A stretch of DNA of 64,000 nt, taken from positions 62,001 through 126,000 of IMG/VR virus record IMGVR_UViG_3300033273_000282; one strand, written 5' to 3'. The notes below the pieces were generated by a model. That model made no database searches and had not been told where the DNA came from. It saw nothing but the letters and a program-made list of their open reading frames with translations. Positions 15,503 to 23,571 of this stretch are shown here, in pieces (the stretch's first letter is position 1; each line of letters opens with the position of its first letter). The position numbers and the translations under genes were made by a program. Origin of the DNA: a virus.

Positions 15503-18018
15503 GCGCGAATCTAGAATCCTCAGCACATTTTATTGGTAAGGAAGGACTCAACTGGTGGATCGGTCAGATTGAAAATGATGGATCGGCACCAGATGATTAC
15601 GACTATACTGGTAAAGTAAAAGTCCGCATCGTAGGATACCACAATCCATCCAAGGCAATCCTTCCAACAAAGGATCTTCCCTGGGCTACTTGTATCATGC
15701 CTGTCACTGAGGCTCAGCGTGGTGGTATTGGTTCTATTCATCAACTTCAGATTAGTTCTTGGGTTGTTGGATTCTTTATGGATGGCTCTTCGGCACAGAT
15801 TCCTGTTATCATGGGTACCATCTCTGATGAGAATCCCAAGGGTAAGTATGTAAAGGAGGGAGATAACACTAAGGGTTATCAACCACTTCTGCCTCCCGAT
15901 TACAAGCCAGCGAAGCATGGTACAGGTGGTGGATCTACCGTTGCTGGTACTGCTTCGACCGTAAGCACTACTTCCACTGGTGGTAAGACTCAACCTCCTC
16001 CTGTGGATGGTTCTACCGCTGGTCAAACGAAGTCGGGATCAAAGAATCCTCGTGGTGAAGGATCTGGACAATCTGATGTACAGAAGCAGGCGGATAAGGA
16101 TAGATGCTATACCATTGATGTTGCCAATGGTAAGTGTGGCACTCCCCCAGACAAAAAGATGGAGGGTGCTCTCGCTGAGTTCATGAAGTTCGCTCGTGGT
16201 ATCGAGAAGAACGAGATTGGTCAGTTCATCAACAAAACCACAGGAAAGGTTGAGGATCTCGCTGGTGAGATTGAAGCCATGGCTGGTAGAATCCAAGCAA
16301 TGCAGAAAGGTTTGCTTGGTAACATCAAGGGTACCGTTCTCAAAGAGGTTGAGAAGTTCATCCAGAAACAACTGGAGGCTATTCAGATTCCAGATCCAGA
16401 CGCCTTGGATCCAGTTAGAGAACAACTGAAGACTTTTAGTGATCTGATTAACTGCCTGTTTAAGCAGATTCTGGAGGAACTTCTTAGTGTCATCACAGGC
16501 ATGTTGATGGATCTACTGGAGCAGGCTCTAGATGTTACTCTATGCCTGGTCCAAGATCTCGTCATGGATATGTTGGGTCAGATGATGGACAAAATCATGG
16601 AGGGTGTTCAGAACATCCTTGGTATTGTCAGTGGCGTTCTCAGCGCTATCAAGGGTGCTGCTGCCATGATTCAGGGTCTTGCTTCTAAGGTCCTTGCTCT
16701 GATCGACATGGTTTGTGACGGCGATCTCTCCTGTTCCTTGGGTCTGTCTACCTTTGAGACCTGCCATGGTGCGAAGGAAAGTGAGGATGATAAAAACAAG
16801 AAGCAGCAGTCTCAGTATGGAGATGTTGCCAAGGAGAAGATTAAGAACACCAAGGCAAGAGTTATTGGTACAGGTAAGCCTAACTCTCGTGGATATGTTC
16901 CTGTTGAAATCTTTAACAAAGAAACTGGTCTATACGAGAAGAAGGGTCTTAATACCAAGACTGGTGAGATAACGGAGGTAGGGGCTTCTGGTACTGGTAT
17001 TAGTTCTGGTAGTTTTGAGAAGGGCAAATCCCTGATTGAAAAGTTTGATTCTGTCTATCCTATCCGTGACTCGGATGGTAACATCAATCAAGCAAGTCTC
17101 AACTGTAGTCCTGGTAACCTCAATAAGAAGCCATGCTTCCCTGAACTTATCTTTGATAATGCTCAGTCAACGTCTCTTATTAGAGCATTGCCCATCATCG
17201 ATGACATTGGATCTATCGTTGGTGTCTACATGAAGAACAAAGGTTCTGAGATTAACACCTCTGCTACTGTTCGTGCTATGTTCACTTGTAACGAGCCAGA
17301 GGGTACAGGTGCTAGAATGACACCTATCATTAAGAATGGTTCTATTGATAGAATCCGAGTTGACTCTCCTGGTGTTGGATATGGACTGGATCCAGACAAT
17401 ACTTACTGCCCAACTGAGCAGAGAATCTATCTGGTTGACAATCTAGAGATTCAGGATTATGTTGAAGAGGGTGGATTCCTGTATGTTGATGAGACAGTAC
17501 AGTCAGATCCTAACAAACCCTTCATGCAAGTCATGGAGTTTAACTATAACAACACTAATCTAGTTGGCATTGCTACCTTGGATAAGGATCAATTTGTTCC
17601 TGCTGGTGTTACCCTGTACACCGCAGGCAATGCCTATAAGTTTATTCTCAATCCTAAGGAGGTGTTCTATGATCTGGCTATCCCAGCAAATGCTGTGGCA
17701 CTCTATGCTGGATGCCCTGATCTGATTCCTATCTTGGATCAGATTGATGTGACTAACGTTGGTTCTGGATATACAGATCCTAAGATTGTAGTTGGTGATG
17801 AGGAGATTGGTACCATTGGTACAGATAAGAAGGGTAGACTACTTGAACCTGTCATCAATGTGAAGGCAGTTGGTAACGTTAGACCTACTATTAAAGATCC
17901 TACAGGATTTGGTGCGGAGATCGTACCTACATATAGTTACGTTGGACCTACCAAGTTCAAGGAAGTGTACAGCGTTAATGAATATGTTGACTGTGTTGGT
18001 CACCCAGGAGTTAAATAA
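15499..18018 (+). CDS. 5: gp5-like hub protein with N-terminal OB domain, no lysozyme domain
   Basis: 839 residues. The first about 115 match the T4 gp5 OB-fold: LNWWIGQIEND, VKVRIVGYHNPSKA, LPWATCIMPVTEAQRGGIG and VVGFFMDGSSAQIPVIMGT. In T4 this is followed by a lysozyme domain, but here a Gly/Ser/Thr linker leads to long amphipathic helices (about 220-410) and a C-terminal region with repeated GVGYGLDP and GSGYTDPKIVV strands like those in the giant gp7-like protein. The T4-type beta-helix needle is in the next, separate gene. Peptidoglycan hydrolysis is probably done by the hub protein at 10109. Confidence 0.8.
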   Translation: MSANLESSAHFIGKEGLNWWIGQIENDGSAPDDYDYTGKVKVRIVGYHNPSKAILPTKDLPWATCIMPVTEAQRGGIGSIHQLQISSWVVGFFMDGSSAQIPVIMGTISDENPKGKYVKEGDNTKGYQPLLPPDYKPAKHGTGGGSTVAGTASTVSTTSTGGKTQPPPVDGSTAGQTKSGSKNPRGEGSGQSDVQKQADKDRCYTIDVANGKCGTPPDKKMEGALAEFMKFARGIEKNEIGQFINKTTGKVEDLAGEIEAMAGRIQAMQKGLLGNIKGTVLKEVEKFIQKQLEAIQIPDPDALDPVREQLKTFSDLINCLFKQILEELLSVITGMLMDLLEQALDVTLCLVQDLVMDMLGQMMDKIMEGVQNILGIVSGVLSAIKGAAAMIQGLASKVLALIDMVCDGDLSCSLGLSTFETCHGAKESEDDKNKKQQSQYGDVAKEKIKNTKARVIGTGKPNSRGYVPVEIFNKETGLYEKKGLNTKTGEITEVGASGTGISSGSFEKGKSLIEKFDSVYPIRDSDGNINQASLNCSPGNLNKKPCFPELIFDNAQSTSLIRALPIIDDIGSIVGVYMKNKGSEINTSATVRAMFTCNEPEGTGARMTPIIKNGSIDRIRVDSPGVGYGLDPDNTYCPTEQRIYLVDNLEIQDYVEEGGFLYVDETVQSDPNKPFMQVMEFNYNNTNLVGIATLDKDQFVPAGVTLYTAGNAYKFILNPKEVFYDLAIPANAVALYAGCPDLIPILDQIDVTNVGSGYTDPKIVVGDEEIGTIGTDKKGRLLEPVINVKAVGNVRPTIKDPTGFGAEIVPTYSYVGPTKFKEVYSVNEYVDCVGHPGVK

Positions 18019-19016
18019 TGGCACATAATGATCTCCATGCTAAGACCGAGGCGAGAGCCAAAGCAGCACAAACTCCAAGACCAGACACTTCGGTGGTTGA
18101 TCTTCAGATGGGTGGGGGTACAGAAACTCCCAATACCAATCCACAATCAATCACAGAGTATCCCAAGAACTTTGTAAAGACCACATCTGCTGGTCATGTC
18201 TTGGAACTGAACAACTCTGGCGGTGGTGAGCGAGTACGCTTTATCAATGGTGCTACTGGCTCTTTCTTTGACATGGGTCATGATGGTAAAACGTTTATTC
18301 AATCTAAGAATGAACTACATCTTAAGTCGGATCATTCCACAACTATCACTGTTGGGAAGGATCTCAAGAAAGACAAACTTATTATCAAGGTTGTAGGTGA
18401 TGCTCACCTCATGGTTGAGGGTGACCTACATACTGAGGTCAATGGAAACAAGTATGACCACATCTCTGGTGAGTGGAGAGTAGAATCGAAAGGCTCTACG
18501 TTCATTTCATCTAGAGAGAACATTGGTGTTGAGGCGGATAGCGAACTCCGTGTCATCGCTAATGAAGTTAACCAGAAAATGACATTCGCCAAAGTCGATA
18601 TGAAGGCTGGCGGACAGGTTGTCGAAGAAATTAACGGCAACCGTGTGATTAGAATGAGTAAAGAAGGTGGTACCTTTGCTATCGAGAGCGAGGGTGACCT
18701 TCGATTTAATGTCAAGGGTTGTCGTTACGACAAGATTGGAAGAAATTACTTTACTGAAGTTCAGGGCAAAATCAAGATCAATGCGATTGGAGATGATGTC
18801 GATTGTATCGAAGGTGGTGCCCCTCCTGGAATGGATGTTGAAAAACCAGAAGATTCTCCCTATGGCAATCCAACTGGTTGGGAACTAACAACAGGTGAAA
18901 CTTCAGTACGCATTACAGCCGAAGACTTCTACATGGCTGCGAATGGATCAGCCAAGATGGAAGCAGGCGGTGACGAGTTTAAGATTGTCTGCGACAACGG
19001 TATCTACCTTAATTGA
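18018..19016 (+). CDS. gp5 C-terminal-like cell-puncturing needle
   Basis: 332 residues dominated by short repeated strands with Gly and Asn turns (VVGDAHLMVEGDLHTEVNGNKYDHISGEW), the pattern of the triple-stranded beta-helix in T4 gp5C. Tip segments include NGIYLN at the extreme C-terminus. It starts one base into the preceding gp5-like stop, so OB domain and needle are separate but coupled polypeptides. A PAAR protein encoded at 48973 is the likely sharp tip. Confidence 0.78.
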   Translation: MAHNDLHAKTEARAKAAQTPRPDTSVVDLQMGGGTETPNTNPQSITEYPKNFVKTTSAGHVLELNNSGGGERVRFINGATGSFFDMGHDGKTFIQSKNELHLKSDHSTTITVGKDLKKDKLIIKVVGDAHLMVEGDLHTEVNGNKYDHISGEWRVESKGSTFISSRENIGVEADSELRVIANEVNQKMTFAKVDMKAGGQVVEEINGNRVIRMSKEGGTFAIESEGDLRFNVKGCRYDKIGRNYFTEVQGKIKINAIGDDVDCIEGGAPPGMDVEKPEDSPYGNPTGWELTTGETSVRITAEDFYMAANGSAKMEAGGDEFKIVCDNGIYLN

Positions 19017-19041
19017 CATTCACCCGTGAATGTTGTATAGT
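19013..19041 (+). promoter_or_regulatory. consensus sigma70 promoter with palindromic spacer
   Basis: TTGACA (19013-19018), a 17-bp spacer, TATAGT (19036-19041). The spacer contains the inverted repeat ACATTCAC-CC-GTGAATGT (19016-19033), overlapping the -35, which could bind a dimeric regulator or act as a weak hairpin at the end of the hub operon. It drives the accessory block starting at 19056. Confidence 0.8.
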
Positions 19042-19055
19042 AAAAAGCGTAACTA

Positions 19056-19346
19056 ATGTACGGTATGCCTTTAACATTACATCAGGCACACGTTCTTTCT
19101 TCATTCATCGAAGAGAAGTGTGATGAGTACGTGGAGGAACTGATGAAAGAAAAGTTTTCATCACCCCACGCAGACCAAACCCAAGCAGGGGCTTACTTCA
19201 TGACCACAAGGAGGGCGCTCTTGGCAACGAAGGAATACGCCGACAAGGTGATCCAACATGCCAAACTCCAAAGTGGCACAGCCACTAACGCAGGTTTCAT
19301 GTGGGTGCCCTATGATGTGGGGGAAGACAACGCCGAATCATCATGA
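19056..19346 (+). CDS. small helical protein, first gene of the accessory block
   Basis: 96 residues, mainly helical (LHQAHVLSSFIEEKCDEYVEELM), no recognised domain. It begins 14 nt after the -10 of a strong promoter. ATG 19065 is an alternative start. Its stop region overlaps the next gene (ATGA). Confidence 0.7.
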   Translation: MYGMPLTLHQAHVLSSFIEEKCDEYVEELMKEKFSSPHADQTQAGAYFMTTRRALLATKEYADKVIQHAKLQSGTATNAGFMWVPYDVGEDNAESS

Positions 19347-19522
19347 CGAAAGAAACCTGCCTCTCCAAGTGTGTCGTGAACATCCCCACCCGCACTTTCA
19401 CTCTGTTCTCTGATGATGCCCAAGTCAAGGAGCTGGTGTGTGACTCCTCTGAGCAGTTTGAGCGTGTGCTCGATGTAGTCCGTTCCTCTTGTAACCACGA
19501 CGAAGTTCAATACATTTACTGA
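19343..19522 (+). CDS. small conserved-type cyanophage protein
   Basis: 59 residues with three cysteines and a [16 protein letters not shown] strand pair followed by an acidic helix ([11 protein letters not shown]). I recall cyanophage relatives with the same NxxTRTFTL pattern, without known function. It overlaps the preceding stop, and the acyl carrier protein gene follows 2 nt later, so it is part of the same transcript. Confidence 0.75.
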   Translation: MTKETCLSKCVVNIPTRTFTLFSDDAQVKELVCDSSEQFERVLDVVRSSCNHDEVQYIY

Positions 19523-19524
19523 TT

Positions 19525-20025
19525 ATGTCACAAGTAGTTGCCCTTGCGGAGATCCGTGAGGTTCTGAAGAACTCGAAGCGGGTCACCGATAAGGTACTGC
19601 TTCAAGTAGCCACCATTGCTATCAAAGAAACCCTAGGTGATCGTCTGACCGCAGAGATCACCATGGAGTCCAAGTTCGTAGACGATCTGGAAGCAGACTC
19701 TCTTGACCTTGTGGAACTGGTTATGTTCCTTGAGGAAGCCTTTGGTATCGAGATTCCTGATGAGTATTCGATGGAGATTGTCACCGTTGGTGATGCTATC
19801 AAAGTCATCAAGGAATGTAAGAGGAACAAAGGCAAGAAGCGTAAGATCGACAAGTCTAAGTATCTTAAGAAGCCTAACCCAGAAGGTCCTATTGGACAGA
19901 CTCCCAAGCAGTTCCGTGGTGACGCTACTGCCAAGAAAACCCAAGAAATCGCAGATGAAATCGAAAAGTTTTTATCAGAACCTGACCCTTACGAAGGTGG
20001 AGACGACTCCAAAGCTGGTGGATGA
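19525..20025 (+). CDS. acpP: acyl carrier protein with a basic C-terminal extension
   Basis: Carries acyl chains as thioesters on a phosphopantetheine arm. Residues about 22-99 are a canonical [24 protein letters not shown] with Ser59 of the DSL motif as the attachment site, then FGIEIPDE and the [10 protein letters not shown] helix IV. This is very close to bacterial AcpP. The 166-residue length is about twice normal because of a C-terminal extension (about 100-166) that begins [14 protein letters not shown] and ends acidic. I know of no family role for this tail; it may direct a phage-specific partner. A phosphopantetheinyl transferase gene is present at 47470. A fatty-acid, lipid or other thioester role is inference. 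Confidence 0.88.
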   Translation: MSQVVALAEIREVLKNSKRVTDKVLLQVATIAIKETLGDRLTAEITMESKFVDDLEADSLDLVELVMFLEEAFGIEIPDEYSMEIVTVGDAIKVIKECKRNKGKKRKIDKSKYLKKPNPEGPIGQTPKQFRGDATAKKTQEIADEIEKFLSEPDPYEGGDDSKAGG

Positions 20026-20053
20026 ATCCAATCAAGCTTTGTATCGTGCTACA

Positions 20054-20185
20054 ATGAACGTACCTAACGCTGCTGCTCATTGTGGCATGACAAAGCGTGA
20101 GATGAAGATGACGTTTAGAGAGTTTCTCAAGCACCATCCACCAGACTATAAGAACATGGAACAGTTGGAATTGGTAATGAAATGA
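20054..20185 (+). CDS. very small protein
   Basis: 43 residues starting MNVPNAAAHCGMTKREM, including a basic helix (MTFREFLKHHPPDYKN). The frame is open further upstream through the ACP gene without a better start. Its stop overlaps the next ATG (ATGA). Real but uncharacterised, judging by tight packing. Confidence 0.55.
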   Translation: MNVPNAAAHCGMTKREMKMTFREFLKHHPPDYKNMEQLELVMK

Positions 20186-20919
20186 AGACTAAGAAGGTAT
20201 ATTATAACTATGTCCTGGCAGGGTCTGAGGAGTCTTTCCTCGACCCTAAGGAGATTGACTTCTTCGCAGAAGATTACTTTGAGCCTCCTAGTCCTGCTCT
20301 CAAAGGATATGACATGGGGTATCGCCATGCTAAATGTCCAGCATGGAAAGAGTATTATAAGAATACCTTCGCGCTTCATCAAACTTTTCCTTTAGGTATA
20401 AAATATAGATCTGCCGATAAATATCTTGAGTCTAACTTATCCCAAGACTGTTTCGACCAATACTTTATGTTGGGCGATGGTTGGCTCGACGGGGAACACC
20501 CCGAGATACAATTCAAACAAGGTTATTGTTTCTGGACAGAAGATAAGGATGTATGGATTGAACAGTTCCAACACCCTGAAATGACTAGACTCGGATTAGA
20601 CGTTGTATGTGGTACATTTCCTATTTCAGTATGGCAACGTCCGATCAACCTTGGATTCAAAATCACAAAGTATGACCAAAACATCTGGCTCCCAAAAGGA
20701 GCGCCTCTCTGCTATGTACGCTTTAGTTCAGCAAGAACTAGAGATGTCAAAATCATCCTTGAAAAACGACCAGTCCCTGAAAGAGTGGCTAAGCGACAGC
20801 TACAGGATCTCTGGCTCAAGGACTGGCACAACAACTACTCATGGGACTTAATTAAGCAGAGACTTAAAAAAGAGGAGGAGAGCAGCAAGTGCCCCTTCTC
20901 ATCACTTTGGAGAAAGTAA
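20182..20919 (+). CDS. unrecognised 245-residue accessory protein
   Basis: Begins VYYNYVLAGSEESFLDP and contains CPAWKEYYKNTFALHQTFPLG (key residues CPAW and HQTFPLG), a central aromatic-rich region and FKITKYDQNIWLPKGAPLCYVRFSS, which looks like a double-stranded beta-helix end (paired 'GxP' turns). I recall similar cyanophage hypotheticals next to oxygenase genes, but cannot name the fold. A cupin- or DUF6065-like identity is only a guess. It is coupled to its neighbours on both sides by overlaps. Confidence 0.7.
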   Translation: MKTKKVYYNYVLAGSEESFLDPKEIDFFAEDYFEPPSPALKGYDMGYRHAKCPAWKEYYKNTFALHQTFPLGIKYRSADKYLESNLSQDCFDQYFMLGDGWLDGEHPEIQFKQGYCFWTEDKDVWIEQFQHPEMTRLGLDVVCGTFPISVWQRPINLGFKITKYDQNIWLPKGAPLCYVRFSSARTRDVKIILEKRPVPERVAKRQLQDLWLKDWHNNYSWDLIKQRLKKEEESSKCPFSSLWRK

Positions 20920-21191
20920 TGTCAGAAACCCTCTTTAAGTTACACTGGGACTATAGGAATCTTGAAGGTGTAGGCACCGTCAAGATGTTCTATCTTAACG
21001 GTATGCCATTCACCTTTGATGATGAGGACATTCCCGTCATTGACGAGGTGGCAAAGTTGCTGGCAGAACAGAAACCAATTATCACACATGAGGAAATCTA
21101 TAAGGGTTCCTCATATCTCATTGAAGAGGGTTTACACCCTCTCCTCGATGCTGTAGACTTGGATAACTGTTCAGAGTTGCCCTTGGAATGA
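20919..21191 (+). CDS. small acidic protein
   Basis: 90 residues (KLHWDYRNLEGVGTVKMFYLNG, then an acidic helix-rich second half). It starts at the TAATG overlap with the upstream gene and its stop overlaps the AbrB-like gene. No domain recognised. Confidence 0.65.
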   Translation: MSETLFKLHWDYRNLEGVGTVKMFYLNGMPFTFDDEDIPVIDEVAKLLAEQKPIITHEEIYKGSSYLIEEGLHPLLDAVDLDNCSELPLE

Positions 21192-21337
21192 AAGCCACAC
21201 TAACTGTTGATGACGATGGTATCCTGACATTTCCCCCTGAGATGCTCGAAGAGCTTGGGTGGAAAGAGGGTGATATGCTAGAGTGGATTGACAACAACGA
21301 TGGTTCTTTCACACTGAAGAAGCATGAAAGAGTTTGA
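21188..21337 (+). CDS. AbrB/SpoVT-like small DNA-binding protein
   Basis: 49 residues forming one swapped-hairpin AbrB domain: ATLTVDDDGILTFPPEMLEELGW, then KEGDMLEW and a final beta strand FTLKK (only the key residues are given). The fold is used by transition-state regulators and MazE-like antitoxins, but no toxin gene is adjacent. It overlaps both neighbours (ATGA, and 14 nt with the DUF4385 gene). It may regulate phage or host promoters. Confidence 0.7.
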   Translation: MKATLTVDDDGILTFPPEMLEELGWKEGDMLEWIDNNDGSFTLKKHERV

Positions 21338-21785
21338 TTATGACCTCGACTATAAGTCACTTGACTTTACAAATCCAGAAACTCGCAAACTTTATCGTAT
21401 TGGAAGGGGAGAGCAAGGAGTTCTACTGGTACGCCCTTATACAGACGACATTTGTACTCACTGGAGGTTTGTAGATGAGGTTACGGCTCACAAATCTGCT
21501 AATAAAATATACTCCATGTTCTGTGACTACAAGTCCAGACAAGATTTCATTGGCATGGACATGGCTAGGAAGTTCCTTGAAATGGGATTTACTCGCGCCC
21601 GACGATATGCTAATCATAGTTCGGGGAAAAAGTATGACTCCAAGGGTAATATCCGTCCCCAAGAGTCAGACTGGGCAACAAGTGAAAAGGCTAAATCCGC
21701 CAAAGTCTTTAAGCAAAAGAGAGACTTGGCAGCTAAAGATCCGATTTATTTGGAGATGAGACAAAAGTGGCGCAAAGCAGAGTGA
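21324..21785 (+). CDS. DUF4385 family protein
   Basis: 153 residues with the family hallmarks YDLDYKSLDFTNPE, YRIGRGEQGVLLVRPY, HWRFVDEVTAHKSANKIY and GMDMARKFLEMGFTRARRYANH. DUF4385 occurs in cyanophages and some bacteria; its function is unknown. The basic C-terminus (KAKSAKVFKQKRD) suggests nucleic acid contact, which is inference. It ends in a GTGA overlap with the oxygenase gene. Confidence 0.85.
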   Translation: MKEFDYDLDYKSLDFTNPETRKLYRIGRGEQGVLLVRPYTDDICTHWRFVDEVTAHKSANKIYSMFCDYKSRQDFIGMDMARKFLEMGFTRARRYANHSSGKKYDSKGNIRPQESDWATSEKAKSAKVFKQKRDLAAKDPIYLEMRQKWRKAE

Positions 21786-22345
21786 CAGTGGTTAAGCAAC
21801 TCCCCGATGAGTTGTTTTCGGAATTGAAAGAGACATGTGCTAAGCGTCGCTTAGATGAAGAGTGGAACTTGGCTGACCGTTTGGTTGGTGCTATGCTTCA
21901 GCAGTCTAGTCTTGAGGTGTCGTCAGCACTTCAAGACTGGATTGTTGACCAAACGTCAAATCTATGGTACGATATTAAGGCAACGTGTCCATGGAACCCA
22001 AATTATTTTTTCCGAGATTATTTGAGACTCAGGGATTTGTGGGTGAACTACCAACGACCTGGAGAGTTTAACCCAGTACACTGTCACAATGGTGTTGTAA
22101 GTTTTGTCATCTTTGTAGACATTCCTTACGGTGCTAGCGAACGTCAGTATCATCGGGCAAGCGGCAACTTCCAACTGGAAGATCAGATACTCGATGTAGA
22201 TGCTAAATGGAATGGAACACTACTCATGTTCCCTTCTTACACTCAGCACGCAGTATATCCTTATCAATCCACCGATAAAGAACGCATTACTGTTGCTGGT
22301 AATATCTATTGGAATGTCGATGAAGTGGAGGATCAATGGTGGTAA
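21782..22345 (+). CDS. 2-oxoglutarate/Fe(II)-dependent oxygenase (first of four)
   Basis: Putative hydroxylase of the jelly-roll 2OG-Fe(II) superfamily, 187 residues. In NPVHCHNGVVSF the residues H100/H102, with distal H156 in FPSYTQHAVYP and R168 in KERITVAGNIYW, form the expected metal and 2OG-binding set. Start GTG 21782 is chosen because it gives the GTGA overlap typical here; GTG 21767 is possible. The substrate is unknown; in cyanophages these enzymes are frequent and mostly uncharacterised. Confidence 0.8.
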   Translation: MTVVKQLPDELFSELKETCAKRRLDEEWNLADRLVGAMLQQSSLEVSSALQDWIVDQTSNLWYDIKATCPWNPNYFFRDYLRLRDLWVNYQRPGEFNPVHCHNGVVSFVIFVDIPYGASERQYHRASGNFQLEDQILDVDAKWNGTLLMFPSYTQHAVYPYQSTDKERITVAGNIYWNVDEVEDQWW

Positions 22346-22351
22346 TAAATA
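22345..22351 (+). promoter_or_regulatory. possible late promoter ATAAATA before the tRNA
   Basis: ATAAATA overlaps the stop of the oxygenase gene and ends 9 nt before the tRNA, so tRNA and downstream genes could also be transcribed late. Confidence 0.4.
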
Positions 22352-22360
22352 CTGAGGTGC

Positions 22361-22432
22361 GCCAGTTTAGCTCAGTGGTAGAGCAGCTGTCTTGTAAACA
22401 GCAGGTCACTGGTTCAAGTCCTGTAACTGGCT
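22361..22432 (+). tRNA. tRNA-Thr, anticodon TGT
   Basis: A complete cloverleaf can be drawn: acceptor GCCAGTT with AACTGGC (7 of 7 pairs), D arm GCTC/GAGC, anticodon stem GCTGT/ACAGC with loop CTTGTAA (anticodon TGT, reading ACA), T arm ACTGG/CCTGT with one T-T mismatch around TTCAAGT, and discriminator T. The 3' CCA is not encoded. It probably supplements rare ACA decoding for AT-richer phage genes. Confidence 0.9.
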
Positions 22433-22446
22433 CTGATATTTCTCCT

Positions 22447-22617
22447 ATGAATGTCAATCTCTGGTACTGTGAGTCTATGAAGCAATGGCGTTGGTCATTG
22501 ACTGATGAAAAAGACTGTATGCGCCAAGAGACTGGACAACGACCATTTCTTAGAGATGCTATGAATGATGTTGCTAACACTGTTGAGTATCTACTAAAAA
22601 CTAAGCAGGAAGAGTGA
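22447..22617 (+). CDS. small protein downstream of tRNA-Thr
   Basis: 56 residues: NVNLWYCESMKQWRWSLTDE and a C-terminal helix MNDVANTVEYLLKTKQ. I recall the same WYCExxKQWRW arrangement in other cyanophages, without known function. It starts 15 nt after the tRNA, so it is probably co-transcribed. Confidence 0.7.
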   Translation: MNVNLWYCESMKQWRWSLTDEKDCMRQETGQRPFLRDAMNDVANTVEYLLKTKQEE

Positions 22618-22778
22618 TAGACGAAAATACCCCAGAAAAACTAAGAGTGATTATTATGGACACATGGCCAAATCTGTTTAGACCACCTAAACTTCCATGG
22701 GATACTACGACACCATCTTCTCCTCATACGATCTCGGACCAGGATTCTGGAACCGAACACTCAAAACCGACAACTTAG
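22614..22778 (+). CDS. doubtful small reading frame
   Basis: A GTG start overlapping the previous stop (GTGATAG) opens 54 residues including MDTWPNLFRPPKLPWDT. It overlaps the next, better-supported gene by 82 nt. Only the first half reads protein-like; the gene may be a short peptide ending elsewhere or spurious. Confidence 0.3.
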   Translation: MIDENTPEKLRVIIMDTWPNLFRPPKLPWDTTTPSSPHTISDQDSGTEHSKPTT

Positions 22779-23038
22779 ATAACATATTCAGTGAGTATTG
22801 GATCGATCCTAAAGGAAGACTCTGGAGCATCGATTATACTGGCACATATGATTTTGAGGACAATGGCAACTTTAAGGTTGTCAAGTCTACAAACAACGGT
22901 AGGGTCTTACCATTCAATCTCACCAAACAAATTGAGGTTTATCCTGCTGTGTGGGCGTCTTGGTACTCTCCAACGCCCAGAGCCATAGTTAATTTTGAGT
23001 ATGGTATTGTCACAAACTGTTTCTATGCGGGTAACTAA
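22697..23038 (+). CDS. conserved-type cyanophage protein
   Basis: 113 residues starting GYYDTIFSSYDLGPGFWNRTL, with SEYWIDPKGRLWSIDYTGTYDF (key residues YWIDPKG and IDYTGT) and IEVYPAVWASWYSP. The same DLGPGFWN opening and IDYSGT block occur in cyanophage hypotheticals that I recall. Function unknown. Last gene before a strong terminator. Confidence 0.78.
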   Translation: MGYYDTIFSSYDLGPGFWNRTLKTDNLDNIFSEYWIDPKGRLWSIDYTGTYDFEDNGNFKVVKSTNNGRVLPFNLTKQIEVYPAVWASWYSPTPRAIVNFEYGIVTNCFYAGN

Positions 23039-23059
23039 ATAAATCGTGTGAAGGAAGTG

Positions 23060-23091
23060 CGAAAGGGGGTCTTGACGACCCCCTTTCTTTT
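23060..23091 (+). terminator. intrinsic terminator
   Basis: An 11-bp GC-rich stem GAAAGGGGGTC / GACCCCCTTTC with loop TTGAC, followed by TTTTT. It closes the transcript from 19056 or the tRNA region. Confidence 0.9.
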
Positions 23092-23099
23092 TGCTATGA
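23071..23099 (+). promoter_or_regulatory. promoter embedded in the terminator
   Basis: TTGACG (23071-23076) is the loop plus first stem base of the terminator; after a 17-bp spacer comes TATGAT (23094-23099). It starts the next transcript 24 nt before ATG 23123. One DNA segment thus ends one operon and starts the next. Confidence 0.72.
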
Positions 23100-23122
23100 T
23101 GGGTTGGTAAGCGATAAATGAC

Positions 23123-23392
23123 ATGACTATCGAAGAACGCCCTGCTTTCGCAAGTATCAATAAAACTTATGCGGCTCAGCGTAGAGATCGCATGAGTGAC
23201 TGTATCGGTGATTATTTGAACGATGAGGAAGTGGATCCCAGGCAGTGTTATGAGGAGATGCTGGCAGATATTCAGTCTTGGATTGATTATCATGAAAATA
23301 ACCTGAGGCGAGCAACGACTCTCAAATCCCTGATGATGGGTAATCGTGAGATTGATCTCGATACATACAAAGAGATTCCTGAGCGATTCTAA
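23123..23392 (+). CDS. small acidic helical protein
   Basis: 89 residues, charged and helical (AAQRRDRMSDCIGDYLNDEEVD, then a helix ending NNLRRATTLKSLMMGN). No domain recognised. First gene after the terminator-promoter element; its stop overlaps the next ATG (TAATGG). Confidence 0.7.
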   Translation: MTIEERPAFASINKTYAAQRRDRMSDCIGDYLNDEEVDPRQCYEEMLADIQSWIDYHENNLRRATTLKSLMMGNREIDLDTYKEIPERF

Positions 23393-23571
23393 TGGGTAAG
23401 TACGAAGATCTGGACCAGTATGAGCTAGCCATCGTTCACTTTGGAAACCGAGTAGAAGTTATCTGTGCCATGGAAATGGCAGGCAAGTTGGAATTTAATT
23501 CTGCGTTTGACTTAATTAAGGCAGAATATAAAGAACTGAAGAAAATCAGAAAAAAGTATGAATCTGATTAA
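23392..23571 (+). CDS. small helical protein
   Basis: 59 residues; the C-terminal half is a Lys-rich helix (FDLIKAEYKELKKIRKKYE). It is coupled to the gene before it and overlaps the following oxygenase start by 14 nt. Function unknown. Confidence 0.65.
   Translation: MGKYEDLDQYELAIVHFGNRVEVICAMEMAGKLEFNSAFDLIKAEYKELKKIRKKYESD

Noticed and set aside
20050-20055. TACAAT as a -10 before the 43-residue gene
   Set aside because: No -35 at proper distance and the sequence overlaps the start codon.
22361-22432. Attachment site at the tRNA
   Set aside because: No integrase, no partial tRNA duplicate and a lytic T4-type gene set.
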